Assembly (NCBI RefSeq): GCF_049275935.1
Contig: NZ_CP184830.1
Location: forward strand, 1-64,000
DNA length: 64,000 nt
Origin: Endozoicomonas_A sp049275935
Lineage (GTDB): Bacteria; Pseudomonadota; Gammaproteobacteria; Pseudomonadales; Endozoicomonadaceae
Direction: 5' to 3'
Shown here: positions 47,450 to 56,956 of the stretch, in pieces
Layout of the letters: each line of letters starts with the position of its first letter
Numbering within the stretch: position 1 is the first letter of the stretch
Translations under genes and position numbers: made by a program
The notes under the pieces: generated by a model
The model's database searches: none
What the model was told of the DNA's origin: nothing
What the model saw: only the letters and a program-made list of their open reading frames with translations

Positions 47450-48655
47450 TCACCCAAGCGCAACAGTTTGATCGATTTCTAGCTCAACGAACACGCTCTT
47501 GATTGCCTCAGCGAGGTGACGAATATGCGTCTCGGTGTGATTGGGCGTTGCATTGATCCGGAAGCTCTCGGTGCCTACCTCGACGGTTGGTGAGTTGATC
47601 GACTGAATGTAAATCCCATGCTTGCTCAGCAGCAGATCGGCCGCTTGTTTGCATTTCCGGGCGTCGCCGATCTTGACTGGCAAAATGTGCGTTTCTGAGC
47701 ATCCCATGATGGGAATGCCCAACTCCGCAAAAATCGCGCGCAAGAGCGCTGTATTGAACTTGAGCTTCTGGCGCTCAGAGTCCGAGGCTTTCAAGTGGTT
47801 GATGCTGGTTAAACAGGCTCTGGCGATGCTTGGAGGCAATGAAGTGGTAAAGATAAAGCCGGACGAAAACGAGCGAATAAAGTCGATAATGGTTCGGTTG
47901 CCAGCAACGTAACCACCAATCACGCCGATGGCTTTCGCCATGGTACCTTGTATGATGTCGATATCCGATTCGTGGCCCAAGGCCTCCGCAATACCCGCCC
48001 CGCGTGCGCCGTACATACCTATGGCATGTACTTCATCCAAATAAGTCAAGCATCTGTATTTCTTTGCTAGTGTAACAATCCCAAAGATGTCGGCAATGTC
48101 ACCATCCATAGAGTAAACGGATTCAAAGATGATCAGTTTCGGGCAATCGATGTCGACGGTTTTCAGAAGTGACTCGAGGTGGTCTGCGTCATTGCGTCTG
48201 AAGATGTGCTTTTGGTTTTTAGATGAGCGAATGCCATTAATGATGGAGGCATGATTCTTTTCATCAGAAAAGATTATTAGCTCTGGGAACATCCTCAGTA
48301 AACATTGCAAGGTTGCATCGTTTGAAGAGTAACCGGTCGGGTAAACCAGTGCAGCTTCTTTTTGATGCCAGTCTGCAATCGAGACTTCCAATTCAGTGAG
48401 GTATTGGTGCGTGCCACCAATATTACGAGAGCCGCCGGAGCCAACGCCATGCTGTTGGATGGCATCCACGGCGGAGGCAATGACCAGATCATTCTGAGAC
48501 ATACCCAGATAGTCGTTACTGCACCAGACCGTGACGGGCTTGCCGTTGGATAACGCACGAGGGTAATTGCCTCCAATGCGATTGATGTCCGTAAATATTC
48601 TGTATTCGCCGGATTGTTTTATGCGAGCCAATTGGCTTTCCATTATTTCATACAT
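47450..48655 (-). CDS. hemA: 5-aminolevulinate synthase (Shemin/C4-type)
   Basis: A 401-aa PLP enzyme of the alpha-oxoamine synthase family that condenses glycine and succinyl-CoA to 5-aminolevulinate. It matches ALAS rather than KBL or BioF: WCSNDYLGMSQ, HGVGSGGSRNIGGTHQYLTELE, NHASIINGIRSSK, FESVYSMDGDIADI, LDEVHAIGMYGARGAG, and the PLP lysine in GTMAKAIGVIGGYVAG. The symbol hemA follows alphaproteobacterial use. Gammaproteobacteria normally make ALA from glutamyl-tRNA, so this gene is unexpected; related ALAS copies supply C5N units in some natural product pathways. Start: ATG at 48655; TTG at 48661 and ATG at 48643 are alternatives. Confidence 0.9.
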   Translation of the reverse strand: MYEIMESQLARIKQSGEYRIFTDINRIGGNYPRALSNGKPVTVWCSNDYLGMSQNDLVIASAVDAIQQHGVGSGGSRNIGGTHQYLTELEVSIADWHQKEAALVYPTGYSSNDATLQCLLRMFPELIIFSDEKNHASIINGIRSSKNQKHIFRRNDADHLESLLKTVDIDCPKLIIFESVYSMDGDIADIFGIVTLAKKYRCLTYLDEVHAIGMYGARGAGIAEALGHESDIDIIQGTMAKAIGVIGGYVAGNRTIIDFIRSFSSGFIFTTSLPPSIARACLTSINHLKASDSERQKLKFNTALLRAIFAELGIPIMGCSETHILPVKIGDARKCKQAADLLLSKHGIYIQSINSPTVEVGTESFRINATPNHTETHIRHLAEAIKSVFVELEIDQTVALG

Positions 48656-49092
48656 CAGCAATTTGCTCTTTTTTTGTTATGCCTCATGCTTATTTTATTG
48701 CGAGATGTAACAAACTGAAATAATTCAAAACATCAAATTATCCAATATAATCATTCACTTATTGCATTCGAGATAGGACATAGCCTCGCGACCATACTCC
48801 TGCCAGTGGGCTCACCCAAAAGAACCACCTCATCAGGTGCTCACAGAAGTATACTTGAATCACTCAGCACTTAATGACCTCCTCATCCAACCGCTAATAC
48901 CAAGCCAATACGCCAGCACGCCATAAACATCGGAGCCTCTCTGGCTAATGCTTGCCGGATAACGTTAGGCTCTTCGCTTTCGCCCCTTTGATTTCTTGTA
49001 TTTGCCAACAGTCCATTGAACCAGTGTGACTCCAGATAGTTCAGAGCCGCCTTCAATGCTGATGTGTGGAACGCCCCACAGTAAAAACAAGA
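48656..49092. other. 437-bp non-coding gap between adhE and the ALAS gene
   Basis: No gene seen. The part next to the ALAS start is AT-rich and probably holds its promoter. No clear terminator for adhE was found. Confidence 0.4.
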
Positions 49093-51711
49093 TCACTCAC
49101 CGTAATAAGCTTTCCTCAGCAAAGTTTCCAGCTCAGAGATCAGTGGCATTCTTGGGTTTGCCGTAGTGCACTGATCTTCAAAAGCATGATCAGCCAGCAT
49201 TTTGACTTTTTCCATAAACCCTTTCTCAGAAACCCCCAGCTCTTTCAGAGATAAAGGCATCCCCAGCCGCTTCATCAATTTACGAACAGCATTGGCCAGG
49301 GATTTGACTCCTTCTTCAGGGGTTTTACAGGGCAGGCCCAGCGCCCTGGCCACTTCGGTATATTTCTCATGGGCGATGTAATGATCGTATTTCGGGAAAG
49401 AAGCCACCTTGGAAGGATTCGGACACCCGTTGTACTCAATCACATGAGGCAACAACAGTGCATTGGCCAAACCATGGGGAATATGGAACTCATGCCCCAA
49501 ATTATGAGCCATAGAGTGATTGATACCCAGGAAAGCGTTGGCAAAGGCCATACCGGCAATGCAGGAAGCATTATGCATCTTTTCCCTGGCTACCTTGTCA
49601 GCTTCTTCGCAGGATTTCGGCAGATACTCAAAAACCAACTGAATCGCCTTCATAGCCAGGGCATCCGTATAATCTGACGCCATCACAGAGACATAAGCTT
49701 CCAGTGCGTGAGTCAGGACATCCAGACCTGTGTCTGCGGTCACCTTTTTGGGCACCGTCAGCACCAGATTCGGGTCCAGAATGGCTACATCAGGCGTTAA
49801 CTCATAGTCGGCCAGAGGATACTTGATGCCTTTCTCTTTATCGGTAATAACGGCAAAGGAAGTCACCTCAGAGCCGGTTCCGGACGTTGTGGGAATAGCC
49901 ACCAGTCTGGCTTTCTTGCCCAGTTTCGGGAACTTGTAAACCCGCTTGCGGATATCAAAAAACTTCTGGGCCATACCCGCAAAATCAGCTTCTGGCTGCT
50001 CGTAGAACAACCACATGCCCTTGGCCGCATCAATAGGAGAGCCACCACCCAGAGCAATCACGACGTCCGGATTGAACAGCGCCATATCCTCGGCACCCTC
50101 GCGAATAGTCGCCAGACTCGGATCGGCCTCAACCTGATTAAATACCCTCACCTGCACTGGCACCGGACGTTTTCTCAGGTGGTACCGAACCTTTTCAACA
50201 TATCCCAGACTCTGAATCACCTCGTCTGTCACGATGAACACACGAGAAATGTCGGGCATTTTTTCAAGGTATTGCAGGGAGTTGGCTTCGAAATAGATTT
50301 TTCTGGGCACTTTGAACCATTGCATATTAACCCTGCGCTTGGCCACGCGCTTGACGTTGATGAGGTTAACAGCAGAAACGTTGGACGTCGTACTGTTCCC
50401 ACCATAGGTGCCACAACCCAGAGTCAGGGAGGGCATGTTGGTGTTATAAATATCACCAATAGCACCATGGGTGCTTGGTGAGTTAATGATAATACGACCG
50501 GCCTTCATCGCCAGCGAGAATTCATCAATCACATCATCGTTCTGGGAGTGCAGAACAGCGGAATGCCCGAGACCACCGAAGTTCAGCATCTGGTCGGCCA
50601 GTTCAATACCATGTTGGGTATCCCTGGCCTTGAGAAAGCCCAACACCGGCGAGAGCTTCTCGCGGGACAGGGGAAACTCGGGCCCAACCCCTTCAATCTC
50701 AGACGCGATAACCCTTGTCTCTTGCGGTATTTTAATATCTGCCAGCGCAGCAATATCGGATGGCTTCATCCCCACAATCTTACTGTTGACATGGCCATCA
50801 ATAATGACCACTTCAGCCAGGCGATCGGTCTCTTTGGGAGAGGTGAAATAGACATTCAGCCTCTTCATCTCTTCCTTAAAAGAAGCATAAACTTCGTCGT
50901 GTACTATGGCAGCCTGCTCGGAGGCACAGATCATTCCGTTATCAAAACTCTTGGACAGAACCAGATCATTGGCGGCCTGCTTGATATTGGCAGTGCGATC
51001 AATAACACAGGGCACATTACCCGGACCCACCCCCAGAGCCGGCTTGCCAGAAGAATAGGCGGCCCGAACCATACCTGAACCACCGGTGGCGAGAATGACT
51101 GAGATCTCGGGATGGGTCATCAACTTCTGAGTGGCCTCCAGTGATGGATGCTCTACCCAGAGTATGCAATCTTCTGGCGCTCCTGCCTCTATGGCCGCAT
51201 CGCGAACAATTCTTGCCGCTTCTGTTGAACATTGTTGTGCCGAAGGGTGAAAAGCAAAAACAATAGGATTACGCGTCTTGGCAGCAATAATAGACTTGAA
51301 CATGGTGGTGGAGGTGGGGTTTGTCACTGGCGTGATACCACAGACAACGCCTACTGGTTCAGCTACCAACATGAAATCCTCCTCCTCATTATCTTCAATC
51401 ACACCGACAGTTTTATCGTATTTGATAGAATGGTAGATGGACTCAGTCGCAAAGATGTTTTTGGTGACCTTATCTTCGAGGATTCCCCTTCCGGTTTCCT
51501 CAACGGCCATTCTCGCCAGCTCCATGTGAGCAGACTGCCCTGCCAGAGCCATAGCCCGTGTCACCCGGTCCACGTCTTCCTGGTTGAGCTTCAGGTACTT
51601 TTCTCTCGCTATCCCGGCTCGCTTAAGCAGACCATCCAGCTGCTCATTCACACTGGACGCACTGTCGTGTTTTTTCTCCCTGGCCTTGGCTGCTGATTTA
51701 TTACTCACCAT
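49093..51711 (-). CDS. adhE: Bifunctional acetaldehyde-CoA/alcohol dehydrogenase AdhE
   Basis: An 872-aa fermentative enzyme reducing acetyl-CoA to acetaldehyde and then ethanol, regenerating NAD. The N-terminal aldehyde dehydrogenase half has VGVVCGITPVTNPTSTTMFK and catalytic cysteine in SFDNGMICASEQ. The C-terminal iron alcohol dehydrogenase half has GGGSPIDAAKGMW and the metal-binding GINHSMAHNLGHEFHIPHG. Full length with a ~15-residue N-terminal extension over E. coli. The ATG at 51711 follows GAGGTG; the GTG at 51720 overlaps that site. It implies growth under low oxygen. Confidence 0.96.
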   Translation of the reverse strand: MVSNKSAAKAREKKHDSASSVNEQLDGLLKRAGIAREKYLKLNQEDVDRVTRAMALAGQSAHMELARMAVEETGRGILEDKVTKNIFATESIYHSIKYDKTVGVIEDNEEEDFMLVAEPVGVVCGITPVTNPTSTTMFKSIIAAKTRNPIVFAFHPSAQQCSTEAARIVRDAAIEAGAPEDCILWVEHPSLEATQKLMTHPEISVILATGGSGMVRAAYSSGKPALGVGPGNVPCVIDRTANIKQAANDLVLSKSFDNGMICASEQAAIVHDEVYASFKEEMKRLNVYFTSPKETDRLAEVVIIDGHVNSKIVGMKPSDIAALADIKIPQETRVIASEIEGVGPEFPLSREKLSPVLGFLKARDTQHGIELADQMLNFGGLGHSAVLHSQNDDVIDEFSLAMKAGRIIINSPSTHGAIGDIYNTNMPSLTLGCGTYGGNSTTSNVSAVNLINVKRVAKRRVNMQWFKVPRKIYFEANSLQYLEKMPDISRVFIVTDEVIQSLGYVEKVRYHLRKRPVPVQVRVFNQVEADPSLATIREGAEDMALFNPDVVIALGGGSPIDAAKGMWLFYEQPEADFAGMAQKFFDIRKRVYKFPKLGKKARLVAIPTTSGTGSEVTSFAVITDKEKGIKYPLADYELTPDVAILDPNLVLTVPKKVTADTGLDVLTHALEAYVSVMASDYTDALAMKAIQLVFEYLPKSCEEADKVAREKMHNASCIAGMAFANAFLGINHSMAHNLGHEFHIPHGLANALLLPHVIEYNGCPNPSKVASFPKYDHYIAHEKYTEVARALGLPCKTPEEGVKSLANAVRKLMKRLGMPLSLKELGVSEKGFMEKVKMLADHAFEDQCTTANPRMPLISELETLLRKAYYGE

Positions 51712-51859
51712 GAGAAGCACCTCACACTGTCGTTTATTAAGGCAAAATCACTCGCTAAGACATAGTTGGTTCGAAATATTCTTACTCTTGGGCACTGTGT
51801 CCGGGCTATCGGACTCTAATCCGGAACTGCTTGTCTACTGACTTTCTCTGGCAATTCTG

Positions 51860-51881
51860 AAAAAAGGGAGCCCATGCCCCC
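51860..51881 (-). terminator. Terminator after ptsI
   Basis: On the minus strand: stem GGGGGC/GCTCCC (one G-U pair), 4-nt loop, then six T, 11 nt past the ptsI stop. It separates ptsI from adhE. Confidence 0.8.
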
Positions 51882-51891
51882 CGCCTGTCGG

Positions 51892-53601
51892 TCATTGAAT
51901 AAATGCATCAAGGGCTGCTTGTACATCCTTGATGGTAGGTTGATTTACCACATCATTGGCCAGCTTTTGCAATGCTTCGAAACGCTGCTCTCTGAGCACT
52001 TTTTTAACCCTGGGAATCGACGTAGCACTCATACTGAACTCATCCAGCCCTAAACCCGCAAGTATCAAAGCGGCACGCTCATCGCCCGCCATTTCTCCAC
52101 ACATACCGGTCCACTTGCCTGCTTTATGAGAGCAATCAATCACCCGTTTGATGGCACGCAGTACAGCGGGTGACATAGGTTCATAGAGATCAGCAATCAT
52201 TTCATTGCCACGATCCACAGCCAGAACGTACTGGGTCAGGTCATTGGTACCGATACTGAAGAAGTCCACTTCTTCAATCAGCAGGTCGGCAATCATAACC
52301 GCAGCAGGGGTTTCCACCATGATTCCTGCCTCAACATGGTCATCAAAGCACACGCCTTCATTGCTGAGCTCTGACTTGACCGCTGCCATCATGGCATTCA
52401 GCCGACGGGCTTCTTCCACGGAAATGACCATGGGGAACATAATCTTCAGTTTGCCAAAAGCACTGGCTCTGAAAATGGCACGTAACTGGGTGTTAAGAAT
52501 TTCAGGCTTGTCAAAGCACATTCGAATGGCTCGCCAGCCGAGAAACGGATTCAGTTCCTCAGGCAGATCAAGATAGGGCAGCTCCTTGTCACCACCGATA
52601 TCCAGAGTGCGGATAATTACCGGCCGCCCCCCCATGGCTTCAGCAACGGCCTTATAAGCCTCGAACTGCTCTTCTTCCGAAGGCATTTGAGTGCGGTCCA
52701 TAAACAGGAACTCGGTTCTGTAGAGACCCACACCTTCAGCACCATGACGATCAGCTCCTCCGATATCCTTGACCGTACCAATATTGGCACAGACTTCGAA
52801 GGCTTTACCGTCCAGGGTCTCGCAGGGGAGATCCTTAAGCTTGGTCAGCTCAATACGTTCTTCATCCAGCTGTTTCTGAAGCGTCCGGTAGTAATCCAGC
52901 GCGGAGGCATCAGGATTCACCAGCACTTTATTGTTGATGGCATCAAGCACCACCTGATCACCACTCTGAATTCTGTCAGTCGCCACCCTGGCTCCAACAA
53001 TGGCGGGCAACTCAAGAGAACGAGCCATAATAGCAGAGTGAGAAGTACGACCACCGACGTTGGTCACAAAACCCCAGACCTTTTTGAGATCAATCTGGGA
53101 AGTATCAGAGGGAGTCAGGTCATTGGCAATAATAATAGAACCCTCTTCCACCTCCTCCAGAGAGGTCACAGGAATACCCAGCAAATTCTTCAGCATCCTG
53201 CGCCCTACATCCCTGATATCCGCTACACGCTCACGCAGATACGGGTCGTCCAGCTCTTCCAGCATACTGACATTAGCCATAATGGCGTCATTCAGTGCCG
53301 CATCTGCCGGTTTCAGCGAACGGATTGCTGAAATAACTTCTTCTTCCAGCTCTTCGTCTGTTGCCACCAGAATGTGACCTTCAAAGACTTCAGCTTCCTC
53401 TTCCCCCAGTTTGCCTGCAGTTTTATCACGAATGGCTTCAAGCTGCTCAACTGCGCGATCTCTGGCCTGCCTGAAGCGAGTGATATCCGCCTCGACCTCA
53501 GAGTTGTCCAGAACGCCATCGCTGATCTGTATTTCGACCTCTTTCAGCACAAAGGCGTTACCAATGGCCACGCCGGAAGACGCAATGATGCCTGAAAACA
53601 T
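51892..53601 (-). CDS. ptsI: PTS enzyme I
   Basis: A 569-aa phosphoenolpyruvate-protein phosphotransferase that starts the PTS by phosphorylating HPr. The active-site histidine is in GGRTSHSAIMARS. The PEP-binding barrel has GVGLYRTEFLFMDR, SIGTNDLTQYVLAVDR and the catalytic cysteine in TGMCGEMAGD. Length matches E. coli EI (575). The ATG at 53601 gives the conserved MFSGI start. Encoded apart from ptsH and crr. Confidence 0.96.
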   Translation of the reverse strand: MFSGIIASSGVAIGNAFVLKEVEIQISDGVLDNSEVEADITRFRQARDRAVEQLEAIRDKTAGKLGEEEAEVFEGHILVATDEELEEEVISAIRSLKPADAALNDAIMANVSMLEELDDPYLRERVADIRDVGRRMLKNLLGIPVTSLEEVEEGSIIIANDLTPSDTSQIDLKKVWGFVTNVGGRTSHSAIMARSLELPAIVGARVATDRIQSGDQVVLDAINNKVLVNPDASALDYYRTLQKQLDEERIELTKLKDLPCETLDGKAFEVCANIGTVKDIGGADRHGAEGVGLYRTEFLFMDRTQMPSEEEQFEAYKAVAEAMGGRPVIIRTLDIGGDKELPYLDLPEELNPFLGWRAIRMCFDKPEILNTQLRAIFRASAFGKLKIMFPMVISVEEARRLNAMMAAVKSELSNEGVCFDDHVEAGIMVETPAAVMIADLLIEEVDFFSIGTNDLTQYVLAVDRGNEMIADLYEPMSPAVLRAIKRVIDCSHKAGKWTGMCGEMAGDERAALILAGLGLDEFSMSATSIPRVKKVLREQRFEALQKLANDVVNQPTIKDVQAALDAFIQ

Positions 53602-54571
53602 GATCTTACCCACTCAAAAAGTTACCTGCCGGGAAAAACAGCCCGCCCGCCCTCTTCTCATGATGAAAAGTGACGCAAACTACTCTTCTCGGCTCATAGC
53701 TGCTCAGCTACCGGAGTATCCGGCTTGTAAGCGACAGGATACAACCGGCAATCAATCACACAAACCCTGACATAGCTCGACAAATTATTTCAAAACGTGC
53801 ACCTGAATACGGAGTTTCTTACAAACTTCATTGCTTATAGAGAGACCCACTCCAAGATAGTGCATCATCTAATTAATCGCCTGCCGTATGATGAACAGCC
53901 ACACTAAAATAAACACCATCAACAAGCGGTTTAGAATGCCTTCAAACCATAAAAAGCCCACTGCTATGTAATGTTTTTTCATTAATAAACCGGATCAATC
54001 CACTAACATTCAGGGTTGCTTCAGGGAGGCGACGTTATTTAGCACTTCAATCCCAAAAAAAGACGTGTCACTCCTTCAGGAAATACTAAAAAAGCCCCCA
54101 CCTTCTCACAAAAAATTGCTCCACACCTTAATAGGATTGACCTCCAGCCAATATACGCATTACTACCTAACACCCTGTCAACAGACCGCTGCAAGCATTT
54201 TTTTACGACATACTTCAATAAAATACTCAGAATTTTCATACACCTTACCCAATGACTCTTTTCATTAAACGACAACATTATTTTAATAAAGAGGAAATAT
54301 AATTCTTGTCAACATAAGCCCCCTGAAAGGATCAAGGCATTAATAAGCTGAAAAAATTCTTAAACTCTCTTTCTATATAACTGGAGAAAGATAAAGTTTT
54401 TTTGTTAGACTTCAGGCAAGCCAAGTTTCCGGCCTCAGGATTAATTTGCATCACAGCATAAACATTTCAGTTTGCACGGCTCAGTATGAAAGTGTTATCA
54501 AACTTCATCGTTGACTGATACTCAAACTGATTCAGACTCAGCTCTCCCGACCACTGACCGAGGAAACCTTT
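53602..54571. other. 970-bp gap between ptsI and the first aldolase gene
   Basis: A long AT-rich intergenic region without a believable gene: overlapping short frames on both strands near 54040-54280 lack ribosome-binding sites and are of low complexity. It must hold the divergent promoters for ptsI and fba. No palindromic element was found in it. Confidence 0.5.
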
Positions 54572-55429
54572 ATGGCACTGGTATCCATGACCGAAATGCT
54601 GAAAAAAGCTCTGGAAGGCAAGTACGCAATTGGCCAGTTCAATATCAATAATCTGGAGTGGACTCAGGCTATACTGACTGCCGCCCAGAAAACCCGGTCT
54701 CCCGTTATTCTTGGTGTATCTGAAGGCGCGGCTCGTTATATGGGTGGCTTCAAGGTGATTACCGCGATGGTAAATGCCCTGATCGAGAGCATGAAAATTA
54801 CTGTACCGGTTGCTGTTCATCTGGATCACGGTTCCAGCATTGAAAAATGCAAAGAAGCCATCGAAGCCGGTTTCTCTTCCGTGATGATCGACGGCTCTCA
54901 CGGCCCATTCGAAGAGAATGTTGCCATGACCAAAACCGTGGTTGAGTATGCTCACGCTCTTGGCGTATCCGTTGAAGCGGAACTGGGTGTTGTTGGTGGT
55001 CAGGAAGACGACGTTGTTGCAGATAGCTGCATCTACGCTGATCCACAGGAATGTAAAGAGCTGGTTGAACGCACTGGCGTAGATTGTCTGGCCCCTGCTC
55101 TGGGCTCTGTTCACGGCCCATACAAAGGCCTGCCAAATCTGGGCTTTGAAGAAATGTTGCAGGTTAAAGAGCTGACGGGGGTGCCACTGGTTCTGCATGG
55201 CGGCACAGGCATACCGACTGCCGATATCCAGAATGCCATCAGCCGTGGCACCGCCAAGATCAACGTAAACACAGAAAACCAGATCGCCTGGACTAACATG
55301 GTTCGCAAGGTCCTGGCCAACGACGCTGAAGTTTACGACCCACGTAAGGTCATTGGCCCGGGTAAAGAAGCCATCATTGAAACCGTCATGGGTAAAATCC
55401 GTGAGTTCGGCTCCGAAGGCAAAGCCTGA
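54572..55429 (+). CDS. fba: Class II fructose-bisphosphate aldolase, Bacillus/GatY-like subclass
   Basis: A 285-aa zinc aldolase. Motifs: GQFNINNLEWTQAIL, zinc histidine in VAVHLDHGSSIEKC, VMIDGSHGPFEEN, SVHGPYKGLPNLGFE, VLHGGTGIP and KINVNTENQIAW. It is closest to the short FbaA/GatY/KbaY subclass, so fructose-1,6-bisphosphate is likely but tagatose-bisphosphate cannot be excluded. GAGGAA lies 6 nt before the ATG. A palindromic element begins 3 nt after its stop. Confidence 0.92.
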   Translation: MALVSMTEMLKKALEGKYAIGQFNINNLEWTQAILTAAQKTRSPVILGVSEGAARYMGGFKVITAMVNALIESMKITVPVAVHLDHGSSIEKCKEAIEAGFSSVMIDGSHGPFEENVAMTKTVVEYAHALGVSVEAELGVVGGQEDDVVADSCIYADPQECKELVERTGVDCLAPALGSVHGPYKGLPNLGFEEMLQVKELTGVPLVLHGGTGIPTADIQNAISRGTAKINVNTENQIAWTNMVRKVLANDAEVYDPRKVIGPGKEAIIETVMGKIREFGSEGKA

Positions 55430-55431
55430 TT

Positions 55432-55640
55432 TAAGTACTCAACCATACGAAATCATATTTTCTGACTTCTTGTTCAGGCACTCGCGGCAACTGCTCCTGC
55501 GTTGCTCTAGCTCCTGCATCCATGCAGTCGTGATGCGTTGCAACTCTGGTCACATAGCTTGCTATGTTCCCGTCGTTGCGCCTTGCAGAGCACCTGCCCA
55601 ATAAGCCAGAAATATTCGATTCCGTATGGCTGAGTACTTA
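55432..55640. mobile_element. Palindromic MITE-like element 4, just after fba
   Basis: Ends TAAGTACTCAACCATACG and CGTATGGCTGAGTACTTA form inverted repeats, flanked by TA and sharing the AGTAC terminus with element 1. The interior has the inner hairpin CATAGC/GCTATG and, in reverse orientation, the 17-nt block CAAGGCGCAACGACGGG also found in element 1. No open frame. About 209 bp. Confidence 0.8.
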
Positions 55641-55642
55641 TC

Positions 55643-55676
55643 AGCCCGGTAGTTCAGACTAACGGGCTTATTATTT
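55643..55676 (+). terminator. Terminator downstream of fba
   Basis: Stem AGCCCG/CGGGCT with an inner TAGT/ACTA pairing, followed by TATTATTT. The MITE-like element has landed between the gene and this terminator. Confidence 0.7.
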
Positions 55677-55801
55677 GCCCACCTCTTTCTTATCTGAACT
55701 AGTATTCAGATACCTGAAGCCGTTCATGTTTTGCACCACTCCCAAGAAACAGGGATAATAGCCACCGAATTCAATCACCCCTTGATTAGCAGGAGCAGGC
55801 A

Positions 55802-56866
55802 ATGGCCCTGATCAGCTTGCGTGAGATGCTCGACCACGCCGCAGAAAACAACTACGGTGTCCCCGCATTTAATGTCAACAACCTGGAACAGATGCGCGCC
55901 ATTATGGAGGCTGCCGACGAGACTGACTCCCCGGTCATCGTTCAGGCTTCTGCAGGCGCCCGTAAATACGCAGGTGCCCCTTTCTTGAGACACCTGATTC
56001 TGGCCGCCACTGAAGAGTTCCCCCATATTCCAGTCGTTATGCATCAGGATCACGGTACCAGCCCCGCTGTATGCCAACGTTCCATCCAGCTTGGCTTCAC
56101 CTCCGTGATGATGGATGGCTCACTGAAAGATGATGGCAAAACACCGTCTTCCTACGATTACAACGTTGATGTAACCCGTCGCACAGTAGAAATGGCACAC
56201 GCCTGTGGTGTTTCTGTAGAAGGCGAACTGGGTTGCCTGGGCTCTCTGGAAACCGGACAGGCCGGTGAAGAAGACGGCGTCGGCGCAGAAGGCACCCTGT
56301 CACACGATCAGCTGCTGACAGACCCGGATGAAGCAGCAGAATTTGTAAAAGCCACTCATGTGGATGCCCTGGCCATTGCCTGCGGTACCAGCCACGGTGC
56401 CTACAAATTCACTCGTCCACCGACAGGCGATATTCTGGCGATCGACCGTATTCGTGAAATCCACCAGCGCATCCCGAACACCCACCTGGTGATGCACGGC
56501 TCCTCTTCTGTTCCCCAGGAATGGCTGAAAGTCATCAACGAAAACGGTGGGCAAATCCCTGAAACTTACGGTGTACCGGTGGAACAGATTCAGGAAGGTA
56601 TTCGTCACGGCGTTCGCAAGGTCAACATTGATACCGACCTGCGTCTGGCGTCTACGGGCGCTATTCGCCGCTTCATGGCAGAAAACCCTTCCGAATTTGA
56701 CCCGCGCAAATATTTCGCAGTGGCCACCAAAGCCATGAAAGACATCTGCATCCAGCGTTATGAAGCGTTCGGCGCTGCAGGTCAGGGTTCAAAGATTGGC
56801 AACACCAGTCTGGAAAGCATGTTTATTCGTTACGGTAAGGGTGAGCTGGACCCAAAAATCCAGTAA
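55802..56866 (+). CDS. fbaA: Class II fructose-bisphosphate aldolase, Calvin-cycle subclass
   Basis: A 354-aa zinc aldolase of the longer subclass found in Pseudomonas and Calvin-cycle bacteria. Motifs: VPAFNVNNLEQMRAIM, zinc histidine in VVMHQDHGTSPAVC, SVMMDGSLKDDGK, GTSHGAYKFTRPPTGD, VMHGSSSVPQEW and KVNIDTDLRLASTGA. It cleaves fructose-1,6-bisphosphate or runs in reverse in gluconeogenesis. AGGAGCAGG precedes the ATG. It lies 372 bp after a second, only distantly related aldolase. Confidence 0.95.
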   Translation: MALISLREMLDHAAENNYGVPAFNVNNLEQMRAIMEAADETDSPVIVQASAGARKYAGAPFLRHLILAATEEFPHIPVVMHQDHGTSPAVCQRSIQLGFTSVMMDGSLKDDGKTPSSYDYNVDVTRRTVEMAHACGVSVEGELGCLGSLETGQAGEEDGVGAEGTLSHDQLLTDPDEAAEFVKATHVDALAIACGTSHGAYKFTRPPTGDILAIDRIREIHQRIPNTHLVMHGSSSVPQEWLKVINENGGQIPETYGVPVEQIQEGIRHGVRKVNIDTDLRLASTGAIRRFMAENPSEFDPRKYFAVATKAMKDICIQRYEAFGAAGQGSKIGNTSLESMFIRYGKGELDPKIQ

Positions 56867-56886
56867 TACAACCGTCGCTTGATCAC

Positions 56887-56918
56887 AAAAGCCAACCTCC
56901 TCCGGGGTTGGCTTTTTT
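56887..56918 (+). terminator. Strong terminator after fbaA
   Basis: Stem AAAAGCCAACC/GGTTGGCTTTT with a 6-nt C-rich loop and TTTTTT tail, 21 nt after the stop. Confidence 0.9.
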
Positions 56919-56956
56919 ATGCTTAAACTACTTTAAAACAGATTCAGGAGTGAGCC

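Noticed and set aside
47450..48655. Annotation as CqsA-type quorum-sensing synthase, KBL or BioF
   Set aside because: The GSGGSRNIGGTHQYLTELE and GTMAKAIGVIGGY segments match 5-aminolevulinate synthase and differ from those relatives.
54039..54278. 79-codon minus-strand frame upstream of the first aldolase
   Set aside because: Begins without a ribosome-binding site and shows no domain or signal peptide; an equally long frame exists on the other strand.
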